24,098 nucleotides of DNA. Source: Tubiluchus corallicola (taxonomy: Eukaryota; Priapulida; Priapulimorpha; Priapulimorphida; Tubiluchidae). Position numbers and translations under genes: made by a program. The notes beneath the pieces were generated by a model. That model had not been told where the DNA came from, did not search any database, and saw only the letters and a program-made list of their open reading frames with translations. Positions 13,001-20,366 of the stretch are shown piece by piece (positions within the stretch are counted from its first letter, which is position 1; every line of letters starts with the position of its first letter). The stretch spans positions 478,001-502,098 of the forward strand of contig JAQGDQ010000145.1 in assembly GCA_030141605.1 (NCBI GenBank). The letters are read 5' to 3'.

Positions 13001-16000
13001 CGAAATACGTAATTAAAAGCCTGTATAGGTTGTGAACTTACGTAGATTTTGCGATAAATTTTATCCCCAAAACTGAGTCCTAGTTGCAGATTAATGGGTG
13101 CTGAACTAACGTCATCTCCAGTGAAATTGTGGCCAGTAGCACCAAAAGGAAAAAATAATTCTGAAAATATAAATTTTTGATAGCAATTAAAGCGTGAGTG
13201 ACAATTTAAGTAATGATACTGATATGGGCTTGATGATGCAGTACGATAACCACAGGACCTGTGTTCGGGCATACAGTTGGGTGTACACTGTAATTTCACG
13301 CATAGTGCTAGAAATCAACTGGTACTTTATGGTTATGTTTTTATCAGTCTGCATGCCTGTATGCCAGGGGTTGCATGAGGCAAACACCAAGGAGCCTGCA
13401 CCAGACGAGAAAATCTTAGATGATCCAGGGCCTGAATACGAAGATTACGATGAATATACAAGACAACAAAAATTACTCTGCTAAAATTAAAATATTAGGA
13501 TTTTTCATTGAACTTGTTACTTTTACATCAAGTCTTCGGTACCCTCATCATCGGTATGCCAAGTACTGGTGCAAATGCTACACGACAAGATGATGACATT
13601 AATACTATGTCAAGCAAAACAAAGAACAAGCAAAACAATAATTATGATAGCAATAGTTAATCTACATTACTGCGCGGCTTTTACTCAGGACATGAAGTAC
13701 GAAAAAAGTTCTTATTATAAAAAGACGCATACAAATATTTAGGTCATGTAATTTGTTCTGATTTATCTGGTAATGCAGATACTAAAAACCAAACTCATCT
13801 ATTCTACGCTTGTATTAACGTTGTGTTCCCTCGTTGTTAAATTACATCTTTTTAAGAGTTATTGTTGTAATTTTTATTGTCATAGACGAAATTTAACAGC
13901 ATAATCTTTAACAAAATACGATATATAACAACGGTATTTGGAAGCTATTTAAAATACCATAATTATGATTGTAGTGCTTCTGGCACGTGTACAAATTTAT
14001 TTATCATCGCCACATTTTTCGTACTTTTGTAGAAGAGCCTGTTACAGTATGAGAAAACGATTACTACAACCTGTGAACAATAAATAATTAATTATAAGCA
14101 TCTGCTAGCTATCGTCAACACCGTACGAATCATACAATTTTGTTATTTTAAGATATGGAACGACAGTTTGTTTGTAAATAACAATAGTCGAACGTATGGT
14201 TTTTATGCTGAAATAAACTAAACAGAACTAAACTAATCTAATCAAATCTAATTCCCCTCTCAAATTGCTGTCTTTGCAAAATAGCTAATAGTCACCTGCA
14301 AAATTTCATTAAAAACAGTTGGAAGGACTTTACAATTCCCCACACAATTTAAGAACCCTAACTCTAACCCTAGCCCTAATTCTAGCCTTAACTCAACCGT
14401 AACCTAACCTTAATCCTAACCCTAACCCTAATCCTAATGCTAACGCTAATCCTAATCGGCTTCATGAACTAATTTCTTGTGTGTGGGGAATTTTAAACTT
14501 TAGCCAAACATTTACTCCAATTAAGCACAAGATCCGTGAAACTACAAAAGTTGTTGAAAACTATATTTAACTGTTTTTTACGACAGCAATAAGAATATTA
14601 AACGAAACAGTTCTTATTATAGGTTATTTCCAAAAGAATAACCAAAAAAAAAACAAGTTTAAGAAAATATTTTGTCGGAAAAAATCCATGAGTGGCAAAA
14701 ATTTAATATTTTCTGCATTGCTAACTATGAATGAAACCGTTTTAGTCAAATAAATTCTAAAAGCAATCGAAAAAATAACTTTTGTGAAATAGGCTAATTA
14801 CAGCGAGCAAAGATTTTTGGTCATTCGAAATATTAAAAAGTCATTTCGATTTTCGAGCGCGAACAAAGCTTACTTTCATTATGGTTGAAGCGAGAGTTTG
14901 CATAAGCACAGTTTACATATATTATAGCGCATGACCTTTTTAAAATAACTTAAATAACATGATACTTTTCAAAACAGTTTTTATCATTTGAGATTGTTGC
15001 GATGTTGAAAGAACTAAAGAATGATCGCCCATTTCTTTTTTCATTTTTAGTTAAATTGAATCAAAGTTTTGTCTAATGTCACACACAAAGTTTTGCGTTT
15101 ACTATCAACGAATTTGCACAGTTTATAAACTATTTTAATGATCCCTGCAAATATGTGTCTTTTATTATAATTTCCAGTTTGCTAAAAGTGAAAACGGCAC
15201 TTCTGAATGATTTAACACGCACATGATTACATATACACGAGTGGAAAATCTGTTATCCTTAAAATTTTAATGTCTATTGTAGTTAAAGGTCTCTTCCAAA
15301 GAATAAATAGAACGGGCAGAATTTGTCCCTTGAAGGCTTTAGGTGACAATATCTGCGTTGACACATCGCAACCAACTTATCTATTTAGTAGCTACGAACA
15401 CAAGTTACTCATAATTTAAACTTTTTAACTGTTTCTGTAGTTACATATCTTTTGCTCGTGCAGTTCATATTGGATCTAAATCCACTGATAAGTAAGGTGC
15501 CACTTTCTTCATTTAACAAAAATAGTTTAGCAGTCCTGTACAATGTCTCTAACTGGGAAGGGAACTTACTAACCAAGGATTTCATGAATGATTCACGTAA
15601 GCCTTGGAGTCCTCAGTGCATGTTAAACTCTAAAAGTAAATATTTAATTTGTTAGCTCGCTTGATTATTATTAATTTTGCAATGGAACGTCACGTTAACA
15701 TTTGACTTTCCGTTGGCGTTACTGAGTCAGTCAAGGATGCCATTTAACTTTTGTAGTCATCTCTGTTTCGAATTACTAAATATTCTGTTTTTTCTGCTCT
15801 TTTCTTAGTTCTTTTTGCTGATTGTATTTTGAATGCAAGTTGATCTGGAATGTATGATTTTAATAAACAATTTTCGACTTCAGCTTTTCATATTTTTACA
15901 TATTTTTAATTGTTTTTGCGCCTGTAAATTCTATAAAGAAAGAAAAGAAAAAAGGAAAAACAAAGAAGAATGACATCAAGAAAAAAATCCACGTCGTTTC

Positions 16001-17982
16001 GCAATACAAAATTTTGCTAGTTATATTGGAATACTGCTTCGATGACCTTTGATCTTTGTCTTTTGTTTTCCCGTCGCTATATATTAACTATACAATGTAA
16101 TTATTTTAAAACTCAAAAGTTAGATAAAAAGTTTATTTTATTGATTCAAATTGAAAATATGCTTACACACTAACGGTATGTTTATATGATGGAATGTATT
16201 ATTGAACAGAATAACTTTGCATATGTACATAACCTTACTATACTTGTAGTACCACGCCTTTGTACATAAAAATGCTGTATAAAGTAAAATAACATAACAC
16301 TATGCGTCAGTGTATGTAAACACAAGTTGTTATACCAGTACCAATAATTCTATGCCCAGGTCTATTGGACTAGCAAATGGATTTATGAGCTATATTATCG
16401 ACCTCTTTGCGGGAATTTCTGTACTCAAGTACCTCACTTTGTTTATTGCACTAATCACTGACTGGAATGGATTACTCATAATACTAACATTAGGCCTCTG
16501 CAAGCACTTAATATAGAATAAGTATAACTTTTACCAATTTTTTATTATTATTCATACATTTCACCAACGCGTGACATAATTATAAACAGGGAAATAAACC
16601 TTGTAGCACATCCTGACCAAGTTAACAAAAATTAAGATTACCAGAAAGGCAATGTGAGATTTGCCTCAAAAATGTAGAAAGATTGATCTTTATATGCGAA
16701 CTGCATATGTGGAAGAAGTAACTGATTACTAAGTTGGAATGATATTACACCAGTTTCTTATCTTCCACTACTAGCAGTACTTTTTATGCTAAGCTATTAT
16801 TATTCATAGTAGTTAAAGATATTCCTTTTAGTACTTCCGATTGCATATCCACTTGCCAAGACCCCAAGAAAACCAACTAACGAAGCCTAACACTTTTTTC
16901 TAAATCTTATAAAGGCGACGTAAATGTAATATAAACTACGTACGAATAACAGAAGTTTTCAATTGATAACATCATCATCATTATTATTATTTTGCAAATG
17001 GACTTTGTTGCTCATTACTTTTCTGAGGCGCATAATTGGCAATGGATTACGTTTTTCACTTACTTAGACAATCTAACCGTCTTTCGAATTAGTTAAAACT
17101 TCGTGTCCCATTTATTTCTGTTTTAGATTTACATTTGAATGTGGAAAACTCATGTTTCCATTCTCTAAATAAATTATAGAAAGGTGTTCTACAGTCCATA
17201 TCCTATACTAATCCATGCTTAAAGTTGAAGCCTACAAGCTTGAACCATGTTTCGATCTCTGCACAAAATTTGTTCTAACTCCTGTGCAGATTCTGTATAA
17301 GCAGTCCCAAATTCTGTATAGATTCTGCGTCAGCACATTCATCTGTTCTGTTCCCTGATTGTTGAGCACCGTGACCTTCCACCATAGTCACTTTTAAAAC
17401 CATCAATAACATACAAACATTTCTAGAAAATGTCAGTCAATCGAACTTTTTATTTCAAGCGTTCAACGCACGGCTCAAATTAGAATTGCACACGTATCTA
17501 GCCCTCTTATTGGCACGAAAAGACCAAGCCCAATACGATAATTTTGATATCCTTACTTTACTCCACTTCCAGAACAAATAAATTCAAGGCCCTATAAACT
17601 GTCCTTGGACATATATTATAAGCATTATCTCTGGATTGTAATTCGCTCGTTTTTTTACCAAATGATGTTTTAGTAACGATCAATAATTTTTAGCAAGCAT
17701 TTATTAGAACTTAGCACTCAACACTTACACCGTGGAGATACTTGCATAAGACATTGTCTGTATTGTAAACGTACTATAAATAAATTGATTAATAAAGTTT
17801 ATACAAAATGCCTAAGAAAAATTAACAAATGTGGTAAACTACAACATGAATATTTCTCAATGCCTATACTTACCAGTTTCAGGCGCAGACGTGCTTTCCT
17901 CAACTGTCGAACCAAATAAAAGACCAGGAAAGACCATAATGTAGATTAAAGACGGCATTACACTAAAGTTAATATCTTCCAT
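524..17982 (-). CDS. MUC4/SUSD2/Mesh-like NIDO-AMOP-VWD protein (spliced, 3' part outside window)
   Basis: Nine exons join as 17982-17874, 13160-13042, 10141-10013, 8542-8369, 7017-6807, 5149-4986, 4274-4158, 3255-3105 and 750-524. All introns are GT-AG and the junction phases agree (1,0,0,0,1,0,0,1,0), giving 467 uninterrupted codons. The order is signal peptide (about residues 1-25), NIDO domain (about 38-190), linker, AMOP domain (about 265-390; cysteines 269, 288, 308, 327, 328, 364, 365, 371) and VWD domain from GWGDPH at 394-399. Family knowledge: this trio occurs in MUC4, SUSD2 and insect Mesh, secreted or membrane-anchored proteins at epithelial surfaces and septate junctions. The downstream exons that would separate these (EGF or sushi repeats, transmembrane segment) lie beyond base 1. 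Sequons NFT, NIT and NVT fit an extracellular glycoprotein. The domain call is strong; the orthology is open. Confidence 0.88.
751..1368. other. Intron 8 sequence without recognised content
   Basis: AT-rich intron DNA between exon 9 and the tail of the LINE fragment. No coding or repeat signal was found. Confidence 0.5.
1369..1400. repeat. (AAT)n microsatellite, LINE 3' tail
   Basis: Nearly pure AAT repeat with one AAC variant, directly abutting the GCGC-containing 3' end of the minus-strand LINE. Probably the element's own terminal repeat rather than an independent microsatellite. Confidence 0.8.
1369..2577 (-). mobile_element. CR1/L2-like non-LTR retrotransposon, 5'-truncated and decayed
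   Basis: Two minus-strand ORF pieces carry reverse-transcriptase landmarks. The 2183-2575 piece has HAFADDCQLYLSF (the catalytic F/YADD motif) and AMQNCIEDIRNWM. The 1616-2044 piece has HITPILHHLQWLP, FKALHDEVPDYI, RSFAVAGPSFWNSLP and a closing FKIQIKTYLF, the usual C-terminal end of CR1/L2/Rex1-type elements. Between them, frame-shifted matches such as YCNNLL survive, so the copy is broken by indels rather than by one deletion. The 3' end reads GCGCTATACAAAATAAATA followed by an ATT-type microsatellite tail (1369-1400 on plus), typical of such LINEs. It sits within intron 8 of the host gene in the same orientation. Confidence 0.85.
2582..2673. mobile_element. 92-bp palindromic MITE
   Basis: The left end starts GGTATCAGAAAGTACGTCAT and the right end, reverse-complemented, starts GGTATCACAAAGCGTGTCAG. 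The match continues as TAATTC.TATTTTTT almost to the centre, so the whole unit can fold into one hairpin. TCAATT occurs directly on both sides (2572-2577 and 2676-2681) and may be the target duplication, although CAATT(G) also extends the palindrome. No coding capacity. It abuts the 5' breakpoint of the LINE. Confidence 0.7.
2683..3104. other. Intron 8 sequence near exon 8
   Basis: ORFs here on both strands overlap exon 8 or lack family features. Nothing further recognised. Confidence 0.4.
3105..3255 (-). CDS. Exon 8: AMOP domain, end
   Basis: 151 bases, phase 0 in, phase 1 out. The acceptor is TTTGTGTCTACAG and the donor GGT|GTAAGT. It encodes residues 342-391, with ACCVRSDLCSVFSAKRP carrying Cys364, Cys365 and Cys371. 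'D...CC.....C..F...RP......Y.P....' is the C-terminal AMOP signature. Joining in phase 1 to the next exon creates Ser392 and leads straight into GWGDPH. Confidence 0.88.
3645..3719 (-). tRNA. Degenerate tRNA-Thr(TGT)-like element (pseudogene or SINE head)
   Basis: On the minus strand, a perfect A-box TGGCCTAGTGG (3712-3702) is followed by an anticodon arm TCTGC-CTTGTAA-GCAGA with five paired bases and anticodon TGT, then a B-box-like GTTCAAATTC. The T stem has a mismatch and the acceptor stem (ATTATTG against TTGTTTT) does not pair, so a functional tRNA is unlikely. The intact internal promoter boxes suit a tRNA-derived SINE or an old tRNA pseudogene. Confidence 0.55.
3951..4009. repeat. (ATT)n microsatellite
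   Basis: About 59 bases of uninterrupted TTA/ATT repeat, with imperfect repeats extending left to about 3921. It lies in intron 7, with no LINE sequence recognised beside it. Confidence 0.95.
4158..4274 (-). CDS. Exon 7: AMOP domain, middle
   Basis: 117 bases, phase 0 at both ends. The acceptor is TTGTTTTTAG and the donor GGC|GTAAGC. It encodes residues 303-341 with Cys308, the vicinal pair Cys327-Cys328 and the signature ECCYSNSGALL. The exon begins with ATG by chance; it is internal. Confidence 0.86.
4275..4985. other. Intron 6 sequence
   Basis: 711-base intron between two AMOP exons. AT-rich, no repeat or gene recognised. Confidence 0.6.
4986..5149 (-). CDS. Exon 6: linker and first part of AMOP domain
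   Basis: 164 bases, phase 1 in, phase 0 out. The acceptor is TTTTTATAG and the donor AAT|GTAAGC. It encodes residues 248-302. GRWLYNL near the start matches the 'G.w.y.v' segment after NIDO domains. ECMLW and NTCPSTYEQAKQDDAF carry the first two AMOP cysteines (269, 288) and the 'CP....qa..D..F' pattern of AMOP domains. Confidence 0.86.
5468..5745 (+). mobile_element. pogo/Tigger-like MITE, degraded copy
   Basis: It contains short subterminal repeats (CGCCGCTTAATAGACTCA, GGTTAATAGACAG, CGCTTAATTGACTCA) followed by a stretch from AACTATCGGTAATTGACTCA to TTGTATGTGCCCAAAGAGCC. The same sequence recurs in reverse orientation at 12229-12570. The left end (TAAGTAAAG...) is degraded and the right boundary is approximate. 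Clustered GC-box-like subterminal repeats and a TA target site point to the pogo/Tigger group; there is no transposase. Confidence 0.6.
5746..6540. other. Intron 5 sequence between two repeats
   Basis: Contains a GT-rich stretch at about 5995-6033 and a TA dinucleotide run at about 6436-6456. A minus-strand ORF at 6242-6427 has no recognisable features. Confidence 0.4.
6541..6710 (+). repeat. GC-rich dispersed repeat, copy A
   Basis: Shares an ordered series of blocks with 22391-22562: TCATTGGG, AATCGGGCCCACC, GGACGAA, ATTTTTCGGCCGTTTTTT, GCAAAACTTATAC, CCTCTTATTTCTGG and a GGGGGC end. It is much richer in G and C than the surrounding intron. On the minus strand both copies stay open and encode SPEIRG followed by ISFAK. 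Family unknown to me; it may be an untranslated or coding scrap of a larger element. Confidence 0.7.
6807..7017 (-). CDS. Exon 5: end of NIDO domain and linker
   Basis: 211 bases, entered in phase 0 and left in phase 1. The acceptor is ATTTTAG and the donor ACAG|GTACAG. It encodes residues 178-247, including DVQCVLVS, AIFHY and IRIGYSN, typical of the last NIDO strands, where an (N)TFQ.VL motif is followed by Y.IF.Y and then G.sn. The linker ends NAYHIDAETGNTG. Its 3' end is 97 bases from a dispersed GC-rich repeat in the following intron. Confidence 0.87.
7018..8368. other. Intron 4 sequence
   Basis: AT-rich. Short minus-strand ORFs at 7174-7386 and 7663-7878 lack any domain or codon pattern. 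No repeat recognised. Confidence 0.5.
8369..8542 (-). CDS. Exon 4: NIDO domain, distal half
   Basis: 174 bases, phase 0 at both ends. The acceptor is TGTTTTAG and the donor GAG|GTAAAA. It encodes residues 120-177, opening VFYDVYDF and later reading PGLVFIATWYKVP. The 'VFIATWYKV' strand matches the NIDO motif that precedes the conserved Gln-Cys-Val-Leu segment, which is found at the start of the next exon. It contains an NIT sequon. Confidence 0.87.
8818..8970 (-). mobile_element. Possible LINE C-terminal remnant
   Basis: A 50-codon open stretch ending in TAG encodes SRHTRNSNKLVMPKIRT and then GCYKRLP. The pattern 'TR.S..L..P..RT' resembles the segment preceding the WN.LP motif in LINE reverse-transcriptase C-termini. 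An in-frame stop lies directly upstream and no other RT motif is nearby. It cannot be a host exon between exons 3 and 4, because those join exactly within the NIDO domain. Confidence 0.35.
8971..10012. other. Intron 3 sequence
   Basis: No exon or repeat recognised. The plus-strand ORF at 9856-10077 runs antisense into exon 3 and looks like chance. Confidence 0.45.
10013..10141 (-). CDS. Exon 3: NIDO domain, middle
   Basis: 129 bases, phase 0 at both ends. The acceptor is TTGTTACAG and the donor AAG|GTGTGT. It encodes residues 77-119: VNSNGYLTF continuing the IYV of exon 2, then IPIIAPYWTDID at 101-112. This fits the conserved NIDO core 'NG.I.F ... IAP.WaD.D'. The exon is intact and lies just upstream, in transcript order, of the 1.5-kb intron that holds a LINE scrap. 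Confidence 0.88.
10272..10376 (+). mobile_element. LINE C-terminal fragment
   Basis: The reading frame gives ETIPQWNLLPVVVVETLSLE followed by GFRAQF. This matches the common LINE ending 'RTI..WN.LP..VV.A.SL..FK..L'. It is isolated, with no RT core upstream. A motif CCTTAATCCAAATTTTAACC shortly after (about 10402) recurs in diverged form near 10699, so this stretch and the next LINE may share history. Confidence 0.5.
10743..11852 (+). mobile_element. Second non-LTR retrotransposon remnant (jockey/CR1-type RT), plus strand
   Basis: In order across several frames: WIVNFLENR, TSGVPQG, INDVPSC, LFADDSKIWSES (catalytic FADD), QFHLNKCKVISMG, LNFKDHITEIIKNAKR, an intact stretch at 11288-11491 with RALNMLPKLMNL and IGLTTLAFRRLWGQLIDVYK, and WNRLPCYV...FKPRLDG up to 11763. 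The usual SVLGP.LF..Y block between VPQG and INDVP is missing, so there is a small internal deletion as well as stops and frameshifts. A (TAC)6 tract at 11835-11852 may be the 3' tail. It lies in intron 2, antisense to the host gene. Confidence 0.8.
12229..12570 (-). mobile_element. pogo/Tigger-like MITE, second copy, opposite orientation
   Basis: The right end reads GGCGCCTACTG and is followed by TA, giving a terminus CAGTAGGCGCCGCTTAACAG in reverse. Inside come ACTCGCGGTTAATAGACTC, AACTATCGGTAATTGATTC and ACATTTGTATGTGCC, matching the copy at 5468 in inverted orientation. The left end near 12229 (CTGCTTAACAGACTCAG) is diverged and its exact boundary is uncertain. No transposase is present. 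Confidence 0.65.
12571..13041. other. Intron 2 sequence next to exon 2
   Basis: AT-rich, no gene or repeat recognised. A minus-strand ORF reads from here into exon 2 and is only partly real (the exon). Confidence 0.5.
13042..13160 (-). CDS. Exon 2: start of the NIDO domain
   Basis: The acceptor is a pyrimidine-rich tract ending TTTTCAG, entered in phase 1; the donor is TAC|GTAAGT, phase 0. It encodes residues 37-76, starting ELFFPFG and followed by GHNFTGDDVSS. The opening 'FFPFG...DD.SS.I.L...FG..Y..IYV' is the hallmark N-terminus of NIDO domains. The entry phase matches both the signal-peptide exon and the mucin-repeat exon upstream, and either junction creates a Glu codon (G+AA). Confidence 0.87.
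13224..13484 (+). CDS. Hypothetical small ORF antisense within intron 1
   Basis: 86 codons from ATG at 13224, starting 63 bases beyond the boundary of exon 2 on the other strand. A shorter reading from ATG at 13329 gives 51 residues with a hydrophobic start MVMFLSVCMPVCQG and a strongly acidic tail (DDPGPEYEDYDEY) ending in Cys. The second half has even codon use unlike the surrounding AT-rich DNA. No family recognised and no promoter or polyA signal seen. It could be a small secreted peptide, a terminal exon (an acceptor-like GTATGCCAG lies at about 13360), or chance. Confidence 0.25.
   Translation: MGLMMQYDNHRTCVRAYSWVYTVISRIVLEINWYFMVMFLSVCMPVCQGLHEANTKEPAPDEKILDDPGPEYEDYDEYTRQQKLLC
14310..14510. 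mobile_element. Inverted-repeat element enclosing a telomere-like array
   Basis: The left arm has ACAATTCCCCACACAATTTA (14332-14351). The right arm, reverse-complemented, has AAAATTCCCCACACACAAGA (14475-14494). Weaker matching extends outward (GTTGGAAGGACTTTA against GTTTGGCTAAAGTTTA). Between them, 14354-14457 is a degenerate CCCTAA/CCTAAC repeat of about 104 bases. The outer boundaries are approximate and no target duplication could be fixed. Confidence 0.55.
14354..14457. repeat. Interstitial telomere-like (CCCTAA)n array
   Basis: Successive hexamers and pentamers such as CCCTAA, CTCTAA, CCCTAG, CCTTAA and CCTAAT, complementary to the animal telomere repeat TTAGGG but heavily mutated. It is internal to a gene intron, not at a chromosome end. 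Confidence 0.85.
14511..17873. other. Remaining intron 1 sequence
   Basis: AT-rich. Plus-strand ORFs at 15452-15655 and 16310-16516 show no domain, codon bias or splice context I trust. A short ATC/ATT run lies at about 16970-16991. No repeat family recognised. Confidence 0.4.
17874..17982 (-). CDS. Exon 1 of the short form: start codon and signal peptide
   Basis: The ATG at 17982 is followed by G, and two in-frame TAA codons lie just upstream, so translation cannot come from further 5' in a colinear transcript. The encoded N-terminus is MEDINFSVMPSLIYIMVFPG followed by LLFGSTVEES: a short polar region, a hydrophobic core at about residues 9-24, then small residues suited to signal peptidase. 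After that comes a short Thr/Ser/Glu/Pro stretch. The exon is 109 bases and ends in phase 1 at a consensus donor (ACTG|GTAAG). It joins the NIDO exon at 13160 after a 4.7-kb intron. The 5'UTR, TATA box and transcription start were not identified. Confidence 0.8.
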
Positions 17983-20366
17983 GAATAGGTCTTATTACTG
18001 ATTATTATTACTTCTCTTAAATGGCTTCCTAGATTGATAACCCAAGTGATTCAACAGCAGGTGTAACAACAGTCTAGAGGTCACAATAATCTTAGAAAAC
18101 CTTTGGACTATTATTCACTAATGAAAATATTGCAGTAGGCAAACCGTGTCACGTATACATGTTCTGCCCAATTCATGCGCAATATTGGACAGTTCCTTGT
18201 TCCTTTTACCAATAGGGAATCAATAAAATTGTGTATAATATGATTAGCGGTTACTGGGTGCTTTGTGGGCTAGCCAAAAATGCAGACTCAACATAACAGT
18301 ACACCACTAAAATTAAAAACGGACCAATAAAAAGCAGTTAGCACTCGCGATCATTGCAAAATATCACTTTATTGTAAAAACTCTTTCTGAATTAGATAAC
18401 ATTATAAGATTAATAGACGTGGAAAAACGAGCACTGCTTCAGAGAGTTTGTTCCTCTGTACCGTGCCGTCTCTGACTATTGGCTTTGCATATCGTACCTT
18501 TACATTGTTTGCAGAAAACGTCTTTCGTTTTAACATGTAGGAGGCGTATGAGTTTTAGCACTGATACCAAATATTTCGTAAATACAAAAAACGCACTGTT
18601 TTTCAATAGCAAAGGACGCTCAAAAAGCGAAGCAGGTTATAAATAATTTTCGCAACATCAACCAAGTGAAGATTTTTCAAATTTTGTTAACGTTATTTCA
18701 TATTTTTGGGGCTGCGGTGTCGCTGTTGTGGGTTATTTTCCTTGATCCGCACACCACTTTAAAACAAGTTAAGCAACTTAAGCGGTTTTTGTTGACAGGG
18801 TACATTACACGTCATGTTAAACAACCCCACCAATTTTTATTTATATTTACCCAGGTGGGTGAATTCCCTACCTTAAAACCACTAACCATATATTGATCAC
18901 ATATGTATGTTTATTTGCTAATAAACGACAGAGAACGATAGGAAAGGTTAAGTCTTATCTGAATCCATTTTGACATTTTTTGTTAACGTGCGCCATTCCG
19001 AAAATGGAGAATAAAATTGAAATTGAATATCCTATTTGAGGTCGAATTATAAAATAAAATCGTAAGCTCACTAGAACTTTTGATCGACTGAAACGTGTCG
19101 AGTTGGTCATCTGTCAGTCCGTTCATTGTCAATTGAAGCACTTGAAATTATAATTTTGAAGTGAGAGAAAGCGTGTGTAATACTCAACACTTTTCAATGA
19201 CTTCTAACCTGTAACATTGTGCAACTTGCTAAAATGTTCTCATGTACTGGTTTGCTCAAAATGCTGTCGAACAAGGGCTGTAATATACTTTATATATTTG
19301 ATGATAGTAGGTGTGACCTTTTGTGGCTCCTAGGCTAATGAAATTATGGGGGCCCTCAAACGAAGTCACCCTCTAATTCGCCCGCACCAGTCTTGAATTT
19401 TTTCTCGTGATACATTTTAGCGACATTTAGATAGCTTGAAATAAAGCTATTGCAAATTCTTTTAAAAAACTAGAATAGCTATCTTTTGTTTTTCAATTAA
19501 AATATTCTTTAAGAAATGCTATTTTACTATTTATTGCAAAGCAGATTAGCATACATTTCAACACTATTGTTGTGAAAAAAACAGATTTTTATCAAATGTA
19601 CCAAAGCTTGAGGAGCCCTAGGCTGCAATCTGTCCTAGCTATAGGATAATCCGGTCCTGAGTGTATGCTTTGCATATTCTTTGCATATTATTAGCGTAAG
19701 CTAATTTAAAATAATGCATCGAAGTCAGAACTTATCTGGTAAATGGTCATGATGAGGAATGTTCGAATGTATGCATCAAAGTATAAGTAGTTATGTTGTT
19801 ATGTGATGATTGTGTTCTAAATCTCAGCTGTTTGTACGCCATAGCGCATGTATCAATCTCACGTAATTTTCACTACAGCCCTAATTTTTTTTGATACTAT
19901 CGAAGCCGCGAATGTTCAAGGAATTAAAAAACAGTCATATTTTAAAACTGATTATTCATAATACGATCCAGTCTAATGTTTCAGTCTAAGATTTGAAACA
20001 GTGAACATGTTGACTCACTCGACTCGTTAGGTATTGAGATGCATGTTTTAAGTAAATTTGATTTTAGTATCTTTCTTATTGCAGGAGCGGCAAGAAGGTA
20101 TGGCATAGCAGCGCATAATTTTGCAAACCCAGGGCATAAACAAAATTCACTGCAGTCCAAATATTTCCTTGTGTGAAAATTTTACTGGGTAAATTTTCCT
20201 ACATTTGCAAAATTCGTTTAATCAGTTACTTTAGTAAGTATAAAGGGTAATGTGCGTCATGAATTTATTTCATTTTCACTCATTTATTTTCATGATTTTA
20301 TTTCATTAAACTGCATCAGATGGATGCATAGAAACACCAATTTGGAACAGATTTCTTTGTTCTTAC
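17983..20366. other. Region between signal-peptide exon and mucin exon
   Basis: It would hold the promoter and 5'UTR of the short form and would be intron for the long form. CCAAT-like pentamers occur on the minus strand (around 18185 and 18211), too common to call. The stretch 19322-19659 holds scattered GGCTCCTAGGCT, GGGGGCCC and GAGCCCTAGGCTG blocks ending ATAATCCGGTCCTG, possibly an old hAT-type element. No additional exon was found. Confidence 0.35.

Noticed and set aside
14354-14457. Telomere-like repeats as evidence of a chromosome end
   Set aside because: The array is short, degenerate, lies inside an intron of an intact gene and is bounded by inverted repeats.
15452-15655. Plus-strand ORF preceded by an acceptor-like GTGCAG
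   Set aside because: The acceptor is weak, no partner exon was found, and the sequence shows no known motif.
16310-16516. Plus-strand ORF with two hydrophobic segments
   Set aside because: Short, AT-driven composition, no family resemblance and no splice context.
18666-18896. Plus-strand ORF with a hydrophobic N-terminus
   Set aside because: The start is GTG, not ATG. No splice or family support; hydrophobic stretches are common in AT-rich DNA.
20085-20097. Plus-strand micro-exon with acceptor TTATTGCAG and donor AAG|GTATGG
   Set aside because: Thirteen bases between chance splice-like sites, with no neighbouring plus-strand exons.
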